Position numbers and translations under genes: made by a program
Notes under the pieces: generated by a model
Database searches by the model: none
The model's input: the letters and a program-made list of their open reading frames with translations, nothing else
What the model was told of the DNA's origin: nothing
From: Collinsella sp. BG-O-102
GTDB lineage: Bacteria; Actinomycetota; Coriobacteriia; Coriobacteriales; Coriobacteriaceae
DNA length: 64,000 nucleotides
Direction: 5' to 3'
NCBI RefSeq assembly: GCF_023656745.1
Contig: NZ_JAMOKO010000001.1
Location: 62,001-126,000, forward strand
In this document: piece by piece, positions 16,975 through 26,583 of the stretch
Layout of the letters: each line of letters starts with the position of its first letter
Numbering within the stretch: position 1 is the stretch's first letter

Positions 16975-18378
16975 TTAGAAGTCGGCGTTGCCCACGGTGC
17001 GCGGGTGCGGCAGGACGTCGCGGATGTTGCCCACGCCGGTCAGATACATGACCAAGCGCTCGAAGCCCAGACCGTAGCCGGCGTGCTTGCAGGAACCGTA
17101 GCGGCGCAGGTCAAGGTAGTACTTGTACTGCTCGGGATTCATGCCCAGGTCCTTGATGCGGGCCTCGAGCAGATCCAGGCGCTCCTCGCGCTGGGAGCCA
17201 CCGATGATCTCGCCGATACCGGGAACCAGGCAGTCGGCGGCGGCGACGGTCTTGCCGTCCTCGTTCATGCGCATGTAGAAGGCCTTGATCTCGGCCGGGT
17301 AGTCGGTTACGAAGGTCGGGCGCTTAAAGTGCTCCTCGGTCAGGAAGCGCTCGTGCTCGGTCTGCAGGTCGATGCCCCAGCTCACGGGGTAGTCAAACTT
17401 GTGACCGGCGGCGACGGCCTGCTCCAGGATCTCGACGGCCTCGGTGTAGGTAACGCGGGCGAAGTCGGAGTTGGCGACATGGTCTAGGCGTTCGAGCAGA
17501 CCCTTGTCCACAAACTTGTTGAGCATATTGAGCTCGTCGGGGCAGGTGGCCATGACGTCCTTGAGGACATACTTGAGCATGGCCTCAGCGTTATCCATGT
17601 AGTCGTTAAGGTCGGCAAAGGCCATCTCGGGTTCGATCATCCAAAACTCGGCGGCGTGGCGCGTGGTGTTGGAGTTTTCGGCGCGGAAGGTGGGGCCAAA
17701 GGTGTACACGTCGCCAAAGGCCATGGCAAAGTTCTCGGCATTGAGCTGGCCGGACACGGTGAGGCTCGCATGCTTGCCAAAGAAGTCCTGGCTCCAGTCG
17801 ACCTCGCCGGACTCAGTGAGGGGCGGATTTTTGGGGTCGAGCGTGGTCACGCGGAACATCTCGCCGGCGCCCTCGCAGTCACTCGTGGTGATGATGGGGG
17901 TGTTGACGTAGACAAAGCCCTGCTCCTGGAAGAAGCGGTGGATGGCGGCAGCCGCGACAGAGCGGATGCGGAACACGGCGCGGAACAGGTTGGTGCGCGG
18001 GCGCAGGTGCTGCTGGGTGCGCAGGAACTCGACGGTTGCGCGCTTCTTCTGCAGCGGGTAATCCGGGGCGCTCGTGCCCTCGACCTCGATGGAGGTGGCA
18101 GAAAGCTCGAAAGGCTGGGGCGCATCGGGGGTCAGCTTGACGGTGCCGGTGCAAATGAGTGCGGCCGAGACGTTTTGATGGGCGATCTCGTCGTAGTTGT
18201 CGAGTGCCTCGCGGTTCATGACGACCTGCAGGTCGCGGAAGCAGCTGCCGTCGTTGAGCGTAACAAAGCCAAAGTTCTTCATGTCGCGGACGGACTTGAC
18301 CCAGCCGGCGACGGTGACGGTTTGGCCGCCGAGCGACTCGGCATCGGCATAGAGCTGCGCGATTTTGGTGCGGTTCAC
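16975..18378 (-). CDS. asnS: Asparaginyl-tRNA synthetase
   Basis: 467 residues, matching E. coli AsnRS (466). The N-terminal OB fold binds the anticodon ([20 protein letters not shown]); class II motifs follow, motif 2 FRAENSNT and motif 3 [16 protein letters not shown] prefer the GTG at 18378, since GGGAGG ends 4 nt before it; the ATG at 18390 overlaps that ribosome site. Flanked by its own terminator and an extended -10 promoter. Confidence 0.95.
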   Translation of the reverse strand: MNRTKIAQLYADAESLGGQTVTVAGWVKSVRDMKNFGFVTLNDGSCFRDLQVVMNREALDNYDEIAHQNVSAALICTGTVKLTPDAPQPFELSATSIEVEGTSAPDYPLQKKRATVEFLRTQQHLRPRTNLFRAVFRIRSVAAAAIHRFFQEQGFVYVNTPIITTSDCEGAGEMFRVTTLDPKNPPLTESGEVDWSQDFFGKHASLTVSGQLNAENFAMAFGDVYTFGPTFRAENSNTTRHAAEFWMIEPEMAFADLNDYMDNAEAMLKYVLKDVMATCPDELNMLNKFVDKGLLERLDHVANSDFARVTYTEAVEILEQAVAAGHKFDYPVSWGIDLQTEHERFLTEEHFKRPTFVTDYPAEIKAFYMRMNEDGKTVAAADCLVPGIGEIIGGSQREERLDLLEARIKDLGMNPEQYKYYLDLRRYGSCKHAGYGLGFERLVMYLTGVGNIRDVLPHPRTVGNADF

Positions 18379-18424
18379 GTATCCTCCCATAACGGTTGAA
18401 TGATAGTTATCCATACAGTTCGTT

Positions 18425-18433
18425 ATTCTAGCA
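18425..18433 (-). promoter_or_regulatory. Extended -10 promoter of asnS
   Basis: On the minus strand TGCTAGAAT matches the TGn-extended -10 box; no good -35 is seen. Confidence 0.45.
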
Positions 18434-18487
18434 GCTCGTCTCATTTGGGCTATACAGATAAGGCATTGGCGGGATGGTTTTTCAAAC

Positions 18488-18522
18488 GAAAAGCGCCCGC
18501 GGCCAAATGGTCGCGGGCGCTT
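18488..18522 (-). terminator. Terminator after the PTS IIA gene
   Basis: AAGCGCCCGCG pairs with CGCGGGCGCTT; the minus-strand 3' side continues TTTCG. Confidence 0.85.
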
Positions 18523-18559
18523 GACGAGGTGCCTTTTGGCTGTGTGGCGTGGGGCCTGG

Positions 18560-19123
18560 CTACTTGGTCTTGGCAACCAGCAGCGGGTCGCCAAGCTTGA
18601 CGAGCGGGTTGCCGCCGATAAGCGTTCCAGACTCGCCGACATGGTCGATGCTCTTAAGACGATCGAGCTCGGAGACGATGACGGTCACGATGTCCTCGTG
18701 ACCAGCGGCCTTAATGGCCTCGCGGTCGAAGCTGATAAGCGGCTGGCCTGCCTTGACCACATCGCCCATCTCGACAAAGCGGGCAAAACCCTTGCCGTTC
18801 ATTTCCACGGTGCCCAGGCCAACATGGATGAACACGCGCAGGCCGTCCTCGGTGATCATGCCGATGGAGTGGTTGGTGACAGTGGTGGCACCGATGCGGC
18901 CGTTGGCGGGCGCATAGATGGTGCCGGTAATGGGCTCGATGCCATAGCCCTGGCCAAGCATGCCCGAGGCGATCGTCTCGTCGGGAACCTCGTTCAGGTT
19001 GACGAGCACGCCGTTGACGGGGGCGTAGATGACGCCTTCGCGGGTAGCGAAGCTTGCTGCGGGCGGAACGGACGCCTCGCCGGTCGAGGTGAAGGTGGAC
19101 TTAAGCGAATCGAGCAGACCCAT
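18560..19123 (-). CDS. PTS glucose-type EIIA domain protein
   Basis: 187 residues, a stand-alone EIIA of the glucose class. The phosphorylated His lies in [16 protein letters not shown], and the second active-site His in [13 protein letters not shown] passes phosphate from HPr to a sugar-specific EIIB and can also act as a regulator. No EIIB or EIIC lies next to it; an EIIC without EIIA/EIIB domains is at 55658. GGAGG lies 5 nt before the ATG at 19123. Confidence 0.92.
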   Translation of the reverse strand: MGLLDSLKSTFTSTGEASVPPAASFATREGVIYAPVNGVLVNLNEVPDETIASGMLGQGYGIEPITGTIYAPANGRIGATTVTNHSIGMITEDGLRVFIHVGLGTVEMNGKGFARFVEMGDVVKAGQPLISFDREAIKAAGHEDIVTVIVSELDRLKSIDHVGESGTLIGGNPLVKLGDPLLVAKTK

Positions 19124-19170
19124 AGTTGCCTCCAACTTAAATAGGCGCATATCGCGCGTTTGGTTTGCCG

Positions 19171-19180
19171 GAAACGTTTC
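19171..19180. promoter_or_regulatory. Candidate LacI-family/cre-like operator
   Basis: GAAACGTTTC is a perfect 10-bp palindrome in CCGGAAACGTTTCACA, close to the core of LacI/CcpA-type sites. It is 48 bp upstream of the PTS IIA start on the minus strand, a fitting place for sugar-responsive control. Confidence 0.45.
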
Positions 19181-19366
19181 ACATGTGTTTCGCGGCTTGG
19201 TCAACGCCCCTATTCTACGCTGCTCAACGATACCTCTGAACTGGGATTATGTGATATATCAGTTGAAGGGAAACTTATTGCCGGAGTGTTTCTGCGCCAC
19301 GGGTTCAAGTGGGGTACGCTTGAAGGCGAAAAACAAGGGCGCATAATTTGCGCGAAGGGAGCACAT

Positions 19367-20266
19367 ATGATTGTCGAGAACCATGCGCTGTGGGGCGAGG
19401 AGCCGACCGAGGATTATCCGGCGACGTTTACGTATTTGGGTGCCGAGCCGCTGCCCGATAAACCGAATGGCCGCCGCCCCGCGGTGATCATCTGCGGCGG
19501 AGGCGGGTTTACGCATATCGCTCCGCACGAGCAGGACCCGGTGGCGTTTGCATTTTTGGATCGCGGCTACCAGGCCTTTGTGCTTAACTATGTCACGAGT
19601 TCTACGGGTGACGTGAGCTTTCCGCACCCCCAGGCAGATCTTGCCAAGATGGTCGCCACGGTGCGCGCCAACGCCGACGAGTGGCATGTCGATCCTAAGC
19701 GCGTGTGCGTCGTGGGCTTTTCTGCTGGCGGCATGATTTGCGCCTCGCTGGCAACACAGTGGAAGACCGGCCCCTTCGCGGCACTTGCCGGGGCGCGTCC
19801 GGACGACATTCGTCCCGATGCCGTGGTGCTGGGCTATCCATTGCTCGACTTTGCCTATGTGCGTGACATGCAGGCGCGCGATCCGCGCATTGACTTGCGT
19901 GTGCCCAAGACGGGCGGCAAGACGGGGCGCGATTTGCTCAACGACTACCTGTCGATGGTGACGGGCGGCGAGGCAACTGACGAGCATCTGGCCGACATCT
20001 GCCCCACCACGCATGTTTCGCGTCAGATGCCACCGACCTTTGTGTGGGGCGTGTCCGACGACAAGACGGCGCCGATCGCGCAGGTCTACCCGTTTGCGCA
20101 GCGCATGGCCGAGGAGGGCGTTGCATGCGAGATGCACGTCTTCGACCAGGGTGGTCACGGCCTTTCGCTCGGCAACGCCAACACCGCGGTCGACAACGAG
20201 GACAAGCAGGTGGCAGTCCGTCCCTGGATCCGCCTAGCCTTCCGCTTCCTGGAGCGCCATCTGTAA
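19367..20266 (+). CDS. Alpha/beta-hydrolase, acetyl esterase/lipase type
   Basis: 299 residues, cytoplasmic. An oxyanion-hole stretch IICGGGGFTH, nucleophile elbow VGFSAGGM (Ser near 126), Asp region WGVSDDKTAP and catalytic His in FDQGGHGLSLG. This arrangement fits carbohydrate acetyl-esterases and related small esterases of gut bacteria; the substrate is not evident. GAAGGGA lies just before the ATG at 19367. Longer readings run into the IIA promoter region. Confidence 0.85.
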   Translation: MIVENHALWGEEPTEDYPATFTYLGAEPLPDKPNGRRPAVIICGGGGFTHIAPHEQDPVAFAFLDRGYQAFVLNYVTSSTGDVSFPHPQADLAKMVATVRANADEWHVDPKRVCVVGFSAGGMICASLATQWKTGPFAALAGARPDDIRPDAVVLGYPLLDFAYVRDMQARDPRIDLRVPKTGGKTGRDLLNDYLSMVTGGEATDEHLADICPTTHVSRQMPPTFVWGVSDDKTAPIAQVYPFAQRMAEEGVACEMHVFDQGGHGLSLGNANTAVDNEDKQVAVRPWIRLAFRFLERHL

Positions 20267-20300
20267 GAGTAAGAGGGCCAGCCCCATCCCGTCCCTCATA

Positions 20301-20366
20301 ACTTGCGGTGAAATAGTTCCAATTAAAGTCACGGGGCTTTAAACAGGAACTATTCCACCGCAACTT
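20301..20366. repeat. Long palindrome with TTGCGGTGAAATA ends, copy 1
   Basis: Arms ACTTGCGGTGAAATAGTTCC and GGAACTATTCCACCGCAACT, with an inner TTAAAG/CTTTAA stem. It follows the esterase gene and may terminate it. The outer ~15 bp match the palindrome at 24501; the inner stem differs. Confidence 0.75.
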
Positions 20367-20459
20367 CGTTTTGATCTGTTGGAGACGGAGGAAAATGGAT
20401 CATTTTGTCGAGGGAGCGGGCGGCTGTTTCTGCTCCCGCGGGAAACCACGTCCCGTTTG

Positions 20460-20669
20460 GGAAATCGTGACCCGTTTTGGGCGCAGATTCCGGGTCGCAG
20501 TTTCCCCGAGGGGCTCGATCGGGAAATCGCATCCCAGTCTGAGCGCCGATTCCGGGCTGCAGTTTCCGCTAGATGCCTCAACCGGAAAGCCCGTCCCGTT
20601 TAGGTGTTCCGGAGTGGGATTCGGTTTCCGCAACAGGCCCGTCTGGGAAGCAATGGCCCAGAATTCCCC
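20460..20669. repeat. 62-bp-period palindromic array, locus 1
   Basis: Three 46-bp units start at 20460, 20522 and 20584, exactly 62 bp apart. Each is 15 bp, 16 bp, 15 bp: GGAAAnnnnnnCCCR, a variable centre, then YGGGnnnnnnTTTCC complementary to the first arm (e.g. GGAAATCGTGACCCG with CGGGTCGCAGTTTCC). A decayed fourth start, GGAAGC, lies at 20646, again 62 bp on. Spacers are 16 bp and unlike each other. The same unit forms the array at 31280. Confidence 0.85.
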
Positions 20670-20686
20670 TTGCACCGATCTGTCGA

Positions 20687-20715
20687 TTGAACGTCGTTGT
20701 GTGTTCACGCTATCA
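20687..20715 (+). promoter_or_regulatory. Promoter of the feoAB gene
   Basis: TTGAAC (20687-20692), 17-bp spacer, TATCAT (20710-20715). Confidence 0.65.
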
Positions 20716-20729
20716 TGTAAGCTTAAAAT

Positions 20730-20758
20730 TGGTTAGCCATGGCAAACGGTTAGCCATG
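20730..20758. promoter_or_regulatory. Duplicated GGTTAGCCATGG, candidate iron-regulator site
   Basis: The 12-mer is repeated exactly at 20730-20741 and 20747-20758, a 17-bp step, just downstream of the feoAB -10 box. GGTTAGCC resembles the half-site of DtxR/IdeR operators (AGGTTAGSCT). A repressor here would block initiation when iron is plentiful. Confidence 0.55.
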
Positions 20759-20806
20759 GTGAACATAAATACAACGCCCTGCGGGCGCCGGGGGAGGAGC
20801 ACGGAC

Positions 20807-23167
20807 GTGAAGCTCGATACACTCGAGATTGGAAAGGACGCCGTTGTCGCATCGGTGGCATCGGACGATCAGGCACTCCGACAGCATATTTTGGACATGG
20901 GTCTAACGCCGGGCACCGAAGTCACCATGATGAAGTACGCCCCCATGGGTGACCCGCTCGAGATCCGCCTGCGTGGCTACGAGTTGACACTGCGTAAGGA
21001 CGATGCCGCTCGCATCGAGCTCGTGGGTATTCACGACACCGATACGGGTCCGCGCGCTAACGCCGCAATCGGCACGACGGAGCATCCGGCCCTGGGCGAG
21101 GGGACGTATTCGCCCCGTGCGGCAAAGACGGCCGTGCCAGAGGGCGCGCCGCTGCACTTTGCCCTCGCCGGCAACCAAAACTGCGGCAAGACCACGTTAT
21201 TCAACCAGCTGACGGGCTCCAATCAGCACGTCGGTAACTTTCCCGGCGTGACGGTCGACCGCAAAGATGGCACCATCCGCAACCATCCCGAGGCGAGCGT
21301 TACCGACCTGCCTGGCATTTACTCCCTGTCGCCGTACACAGGCGAAGAGGTCGTGAGTCGTCAGTTCATCCTCGACGAGCGCCCGGATGCTATCATCGAC
21401 ATCATTGACGCCACCAACATTGAGCGCAATCTGTACCTGACGCTGCAGCTTATGGAGCTCGACCGCCCCATGGTCATCGCGCTCAACATGATGGACGAGG
21501 TGACGGCCAACGGCGGCGCCGTGGACGTCAACCTGCTCGAGAGCCTGTTGGGCGTGCCTGTTGTCCCCATTAGCGCTGCCCGCAACGAGGGTATCGGCGA
21601 GCTGGTTGATCATGCCTTGCACGTGGCGCGGTTCCGCGAGCGCCCCGGTCGCCTGGACTTTTGCGCACCCGATGGTCCAGACGGCGGTGCGCTGCATCGC
21701 TGCATCCACGGCATCGCCAACCTTATCGAGGACCATGCCGCGACGGCGCACATTCCCGTGCGTTTTGCGGCGACCAAGCTGGTTGAGGGCGACGAGCTGG
21801 TGACCGAGGCGCTTCACCTGGATCGCAACGAGCTCGACGCTATCGAGCACATCATTACCCAGATGGAGGGCGAGGCCGGCACCGATCGCCTGTCCGCGCT
21901 GGCCGATATGCGCTTTAGCTTTATCGGCGACGTGTGTGGGCGCTGCGTCGTCAAGCCGCACGAGAGCCGCGAGCACGTGTGCTCCGTCAAGATCGACCGC
22001 ATCCTGACGGGTCGCTACACGGCCATTCCGGCGTTCCTGGTGATCATGGGCCTCGTCTTTTGGCTGACGTTTGGCGTGATCGGCGCGGCGTTGCAGGGAT
22101 TTATGGAGGACGGTATCGCTGCCATCATCGCCTCGGCCGATGCGGGCCTCAAGGCGTTCGGAACCAACGACGTGGTGCGCTCGCTGGCTGTCGACGGCGT
22201 GCTTACGGGCGTGGGCAGCGTGCTGACCTTCCTACCGATTATCGTCGTGCTCTTCTTGTTCCTCTCCATTCTGGAAGACTCCGGATACATGGCGCGCGTG
22301 GCCTTTGTCATGGATAAGGTGCTGCGTCGCTTTGGCTTGTCGGGCCGCAGCTTTGTGCCCATGCTCGTCGGTTTTGGCTGCACCGTGCCGGCTATCATGT
22401 CGACCCGTACGCTCCCATCCGAGCACGACCGCAAGATGACGGTCATGCTCACGCCGTTTATGAGCTGCTCGGCCAAGTTGCCGGTCTACGGCTTGCTGTG
22501 CGGAGCATTCTTCCCGCAGGCGACAGTTCCCGCCATGGTCTCGCTCTATCTGATCGGTATCGTGGTCGGCTGCATTGCCGCCCTGGTGCTCAACCGCACG
22601 GCATTTAAGGGCGACCCAGTGCCGTTTATCATGGAGCTGCCCAATTACCGCCTGCCGAGCGTCAAGACGACGGTGATGCTGGCATGGGATAAGGCCAAGG
22701 ACTTTATTACCAAGGCCTTTACCATTATCTTTGCCGCTACCGTGGTCATCTGGTTCCTGCAGACGTTCGATATTCGCTTTAACGTGGTCGCCGATCAGTC
22801 GCAGAGTCTACTTGCCGGTCTGGGTAGCATTATCGCGCCGGTGCTGGCCCCGCTCGGTTTTGGCGACTGGCGCGCCTCGACGGCGCTCGTCACGGGGCTC
22901 ATCGCCAAGGAGAGCGTCATCTCGACCCTCACGGTGCTTTTGGGCGCAACGTCGCCCGCGGCGCTGTCAACCATGTTTTCGCCGTTTACCGCCTACGTGT
23001 TCTTGGTCTTTACGCTGCTGTACCCGCCTTGCGTGGCCGCTATCGGCGCTGTCAAGAGCGAGTTGGGCGCGCGCTATGCCGTGGCCGTATTCGCGTTTCA
23101 AGTGACGGTCGCCTGGATCGTGGCGTTTGTCGTGCATTCGGCGGGCATATTGCTGGGGCTGGCTTAG
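20807..23167 (+). CDS. feoB: Ferrous iron transporter, FeoA-FeoB fusion
   Basis: 786 residues. Residues 1-75 are a FeoA-type SH3 domain (ILDMGLTPGTEVTMMKYAPM). A GTPase domain follows: G1 GNQNCGKTT at 122-130, HVGNFPGVTVD, G3 DLPGIYSL and G4 NMMDE. Residues ~400-786 carry the FeoB membrane core (SGYMARVAFVMDK, VGFGCTVPAIMSTRTL). It imports Fe(II) across the membrane. GGAGG sits ~9 nt before the GTG at 20807; an ATG at 20756 lies inside the duplicated operator. FeoA is usually a separate gene, so the fusion is worth noting. Confidence 0.93.
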   Translation: MKLDTLEIGKDAVVASVASDDQALRQHILDMGLTPGTEVTMMKYAPMGDPLEIRLRGYELTLRKDDAARIELVGIHDTDTGPRANAAIGTTEHPALGEGTYSPRAAKTAVPEGAPLHFALAGNQNCGKTTLFNQLTGSNQHVGNFPGVTVDRKDGTIRNHPEASVTDLPGIYSLSPYTGEEVVSRQFILDERPDAIIDIIDATNIERNLYLTLQLMELDRPMVIALNMMDEVTANGGAVDVNLLESLLGVPVVPISAARNEGIGELVDHALHVARFRERPGRLDFCAPDGPDGGALHRCIHGIANLIEDHAATAHIPVRFAATKLVEGDELVTEALHLDRNELDAIEHIITQMEGEAGTDRLSALADMRFSFIGDVCGRCVVKPHESREHVCSVKIDRILTGRYTAIPAFLVIMGLVFWLTFGVIGAALQGFMEDGIAAIIASADAGLKAFGTNDVVRSLAVDGVLTGVGSVLTFLPIIVVLFLFLSILEDSGYMARVAFVMDKVLRRFGLSGRSFVPMLVGFGCTVPAIMSTRTLPSEHDRKMTVMLTPFMSCSAKLPVYGLLCGAFFPQATVPAMVSLYLIGIVVGCIAALVLNRTAFKGDPVPFIMELPNYRLPSVKTTVMLAWDKAKDFITKAFTIIFAATVVIWFLQTFDIRFNVVADQSQSLLAGLGSIIAPVLAPLGFGDWRASTALVTGLIAKESVISTLTVLLGATSPAALSTMFSPFTAYVFLVFTLLYPPCVAAIGAVKSELGARYAVAVFAFQVTVAWIVAFVVHSAGILLGLA

Positions 23168-23225
23168 TTATTTATTGACGGCGCAACCTTTGTGTATCGA
23201 ATTGTTTTCGGCCCTGCATCTGTTG

Positions 23226-23255
23226 CTGACGGATGCGGGGCTGTTGCTATATAAT
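23226..23255 (+). promoter_or_regulatory. Promoter of the MFS gene, with overlapping hairpin
   Basis: CTGACG (23226-23231), 18-bp spacer, perfect TATAAT (23250-23255). A hairpin of GCCCTGCATC with GATGCGGGGC overlaps the -35 side and may end the feoB transcript. Confidence 0.55.
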
Positions 23256-23288
23256 CGCCTCCGCTCAAAACGATTGGGGACGTTATAT

Positions 23289-24485
23289 ATGACTCAGACA
23301 AGGCAAGACGGCATCACGCTCAAGCAGTGGCTCCCACTCGTCGGGCTCACCTGCTGTGCGTTCGTGTTCAACACGTCGGAGTTTATGCCCATCGGCCTGC
23401 TGACCGACATCGCCGCATCGTTTTCGCTCACCGAGGCCCAAGCTGGCATCATGATCTCGGTCTACGCCTGGGGCGTCATGCTGCTGTCGCTGCCGCTTAT
23501 GGTGTTCGCTTCGCGCTTTGAGTTCAAGCGGATGCTGCTGGGCGTGCTGGCCGTGTTTTCGTTGGGTCAGTTCCTGTCCGCCGTGGCGCCCACCTATCCC
23601 ATCCTGGTCTGCGCGCGCCTGGTGGTCGCTTGCGCACATGCCGTGTTCTGGTCAGTCGCCTCGATTATGGCGTCGCGCCTGGTTGACACACGTCACGGGG
23701 CGCTCGCCATCAGCATGATCGCTACGGGCTCGTCCATCGCGCAGATCTTTGGCCTGCCTCTCGGTCGCGCCATTGGCTTGGCCGTGGGCTGGCGCATGAC
23801 GTTTGCCGTGGTCGGAGCGCTGTCTGCTGTCGCGGTCGTCTACCAGGCCACGGTGTTTCCTGCCATGCCAGCGGGCGAGCGTTTTACGTTCAAACAGCTG
23901 CCCGAGCTGCTCAAGAACCCGCTCCTCATCGCGCTCTACGCAGTCACGGTCTTCATGGCGACCGGCTATTACGCAAGCTACAGCTATATCGAGCCCTTCC
24001 TGGCGCAGGTCGCGCACGTCGATGCGGGCGCCATTACCATGACGCTGACGGCGTTTGGCTGCTCTGGTTTGCTCGGAAGCTGGCTGTTTGGCCGCCTGTT
24101 CGATGGGCATCGCTTCCCGTTCTTGGCTATCACGCTCTCCGGCGTGCCGGTGGCCCTGCTGCTCATGGGGCCGGCCGCATCGTCGCTCGTGACAGTGCTT
24201 GCCGTCTGCGCACTGTGGGGTTGCTGCGCCACGGCCTTTAACGTGGCGTTTCAGGCCGAGCTCATCAAGCACACGCCGGCAGATTCGTCGGCCGTCGCCA
24301 TGTCGATCTTCTCGGGCCTGTTCAACCTGGGGATCGGCACCGGTACGGCGATCGGCGGCGCCGTGGTGTCGGGCCCCGGTATCGCCTGGATCGGCTACGC
24401 GGGCGGTGCGATCGCCGTCGTGGGCGTCATCCTCGCTATCACGGTAATGTTCCCGGCCATCCGCCGCGCCAAGCCCGTCGCCTAA
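23289..24485 (+). CDS. MFS sugar efflux transporter (SotB/AraJ-like)
   Basis: 398 residues with about 12 membrane segments. The first loop reads FVFNTSEFMPIGLLTDIAAS, the hallmark of the SotB/SetA-like group (E. coli SotB: FNTTEFVPVGLLSDI). These proton-coupled exporters expel sugars such as arabinose or IPTG, and some relatives drugs. Single-gene unit ending at a palindromic repeat. The exact substrate is unknown. Confidence 0.85.
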   Translation: MTQTRQDGITLKQWLPLVGLTCCAFVFNTSEFMPIGLLTDIAASFSLTEAQAGIMISVYAWGVMLLSLPLMVFASRFEFKRMLLGVLAVFSLGQFLSAVAPTYPILVCARLVVACAHAVFWSVASIMASRLVDTRHGALAISMIATGSSIAQIFGLPLGRAIGLAVGWRMTFAVVGALSAVAVVYQATVFPAMPAGERFTFKQLPELLKNPLLIALYAVTVFMATGYYASYSYIEPFLAQVAHVDAGAITMTLTAFGCSGLLGSWLFGRLFDGHRFPFLAITLSGVPVALLLMGPAASSLVTVLAVCALWGCCATAFNVAFQAELIKHTPADSSAVAMSIFSGLFNLGIGTGTAIGGAVVSGPGIAWIGYAGGAIAVVGVILAITVMFPAIRRAKPVA

Positions 24486-24500
24486 TCACGTCCCCTCATC

Positions 24501-24567
24501 AGTTGCGGTGAAATACGGATTGTTTAGCCCAATAAACCTGGCAAACAGTCCGTATTTCACCGCAACT
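24501..24567. repeat. Long palindrome with TTGCGGTGAAATA ends, copy 2
   Basis: Arms 24501-24525 and 24543-24567 match at 24 of 25 positions (AGTTGCGGTGAAATACGGAT and complement) around 17 nt. It lies just after the MFS stop and is T-rich on its right, so it can also terminate. Shares its ends with the palindrome at 20301. Confidence 0.8.
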
Positions 24568-24638
24568 TATTTTGGGGGAGTGGATACAGGCTGGGCATAC
24601 AATGGATGTCGTTGTGTTGAGCTTACCGGGAGGTTGCT

Positions 24639-26015
24639 ATGTGGGCATACGAGACGACGTTCTACCAGGTCTATCCGCTGGGCTTTTGCGGAGCTCCGCG
24701 CGAAAACGCCGCGCCCGTTGCTGAGGATGAGCTCGCCCAGGCTGCCAACGACGCGCCCAACTCCGATGCCCCCATCATGAAGATTGCTCAATGGGCCGAT
24801 TACCTGCAGGAACTCGGCGTTGGCGCTGTGCTGATCAACCCGCCGCTCGAGTCCGATAGCCACGGCTACGATACGCGCAGCCTGCGCCATATCGACCGCC
24901 GCCTGGGTGGAGATGCCGACTTTGCCGCCGTCTGCGAGACGCTACATGCCCACGGCATCCGCGTGGTGCTCGACGCCGTCTTCAACCACGTCGGTCGTGG
25001 CTTTTGGGCCTTCCGCGATGTGCAGGAGCGTAAGTGGGACTCGCCCTGCAAGGATTGGTTTCACATTAGCTTTGACGGCGACTCCTGCTATGGCGACGGC
25101 TTTTGGTACGAGGGCTGGGAAGGCCATTTTGAGCTTGTGAAGCTCAACCTGCAAAATCCCGCTGTGGTCGATTACCTGCTCGAGTCCGTGCGCCGTTGGG
25201 CCGACGTCTTTGGTGTCGATGGCCTGCGCCTGGACGTTGCCTACATGCTCGACCGCGATTTCATGCGTCGTTTGCATAGCTTTGCCCGTGAGCTCAAGCC
25301 CGACTTCGTGCTGATCGGCGAGACGCTCCACGGCGACTACAACCAGATCGTCAACGACGAGATGCTCGACTCCTGCACCAACTACGAATGTTACAAGGGC
25401 CTGTACTCCAGCTTTAACTCGGTCAACATGTTCGAGATCGCGCACTCGCTGCACCGTCAGTTTGGTGGCGACCCCTGGTGCATCTACCGCGGCAAGCATC
25501 TGCTGTCGTTTGTCGACAACCACGACGTGCCGCGCCTGGCAAGCATCCTCACCGACAAGTCGTGCCTGCGTCCCGCCTATGGCATGCTCTTTGGCATGCC
25601 GGGCATTCCGTGCGTCTACTATGGCAGCGAGTGGGGAATTGCTGGCGAAAAGGGTGGCCCCGATGGCGACTGGGCGCTGCGCCCTGCGCTCGATGAGCCT
25701 GCGCCCAACGAGCTGACGGCGTTCATCACGCAGCTTGCGCACCTTCGCTCGGCCGACGACGCGGCGGCCCGTGCTCTCAACTACGGCGCGTACCGCAACG
25801 TGGTGATCCAGAACAAGCAGCTGCTGTTCGAACGCGCCTGCGACGGCGCGACGGTGCTCGTAGCGGTGAACGCCGTGGGCGAGCCTTATACCTTTGGCGC
25901 CGGCGAGCTCAACGGCTCCTTTGTCGACCTGCTTGCCGACGGCATGCCCACGGTCGAGTTGCCGGGCTCCCTTGAGCTTGCGCCCTACGAGGTGCGTTAT
26001 CTGCTGAGGGCCTAG
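24639..26015 (+). CDS. GH13 alpha-amylase family glycosidase
   Basis: 458 residues, no signal peptide, so cytoplasmic. Family 13 regions appear in order: VVLDAVFNHV, GLRLDVAYML (nucleophile Asp), LIGETLHGD (acid Glu) and FVDNHDVPR (third Asp). It starts directly with the barrel (MWAYETTFYQVYPLGFCG), without the N-terminal beta domain of neopullulanases. It probably acts on imported malto-oligosaccharides or related alpha-glucosides. GGGAGG precedes the ATG. The glycosylase gene follows after 3 bp. Confidence 0.9.
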   Translation: MWAYETTFYQVYPLGFCGAPRENAAPVAEDELAQAANDAPNSDAPIMKIAQWADYLQELGVGAVLINPPLESDSHGYDTRSLRHIDRRLGGDADFAAVCETLHAHGIRVVLDAVFNHVGRGFWAFRDVQERKWDSPCKDWFHISFDGDSCYGDGFWYEGWEGHFELVKLNLQNPAVVDYLLESVRRWADVFGVDGLRLDVAYMLDRDFMRRLHSFARELKPDFVLIGETLHGDYNQIVNDEMLDSCTNYECYKGLYSSFNSVNMFEIAHSLHRQFGGDPWCIYRGKHLLSFVDNHDVPRLASILTDKSCLRPAYGMLFGMPGIPCVYYGSEWGIAGEKGGPDGDWALRPALDEPAPNELTAFITQLAHLRSADDAAARALNYGAYRNVVIQNKQLLFERACDGATVLVAVNAVGEPYTFGAGELNGSFVDLLADGMPTVELPGSLELAPYEVRYLLRA

Positions 26016-26018
26016 GCC

Positions 26019-26582
26019 ATGGCAACGTCTGACGAGGGCTATCAACATATTGAGCATGGGTTTGAGCCCGTGTTTGACGAGTGTTCGCGCGTTTTGGTGC
26101 TCGGATCGTTTCCCTCGGTGCTCTCGCGCGCCAATGCCTTCTACTACGGTAATCCCCAGAACCGCTTTTGGCGCGTGATGGCCGCGTGCCTCGGTGTGCC
26201 CGTGCCGCCCAACGAGGGCGACCTTTTGGCAGGCAGCGAGCCTGCGACGCTCGACGCCTCGATTGCCGCCAAGCGATTCATGCTGCTGAACGGCGGCGTA
26301 GCCCTGTGGGATGTGATTGAGAGCTGCGACATTAAGGGCTCGAGTGATGCGAGCATTCGCAACGTTGTGCCGGCACATATCGAGTGCATTACCGACGTGG
26401 CTCCCATTGAGCAGGTGATATGCAACGGTGGCACAGCTGGCCGGCTCTACAAGCGCTATCTACAAGAACGCACCGGGCTGCCCGCCATCGTCCTGCCCTC
26501 GACAAGTCCTGCCAATGCGGCCTGGCGCCTGGAGCGGCTTGTCGAGCGCTGGCGCGAGTCAGTTGACTGGGTCGCTCTCTAA
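26019..26582 (+). CDS. DNA-deoxyinosine/uracil glycosylase family protein
   Basis: 187 residues. Motif LGSFPSVLSRANAFYYGNPQ then NRFW, and a late LPSTSPANA, match the UDG-superfamily branch annotated as DNA-deoxyinosine (hypoxanthine) glycosylase. Such enzymes remove deaminated bases to start base excision repair. It is tail-to-tail with the next gene, only 1 bp between stops. Confidence 0.85.
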   Translation: MATSDEGYQHIEHGFEPVFDECSRVLVLGSFPSVLSRANAFYYGNPQNRFWRVMAACLGVPVPPNEGDLLAGSEPATLDASIAAKRFMLLNGGVALWDVIESCDIKGSSDASIRNVVPAHIECITDVAPIEQVICNGGTAGRLYKRYLQERTGLPAIVLPSTSPANAAWRLERLVERWRESVDWVAL

Positions 26583-26583
26583 T

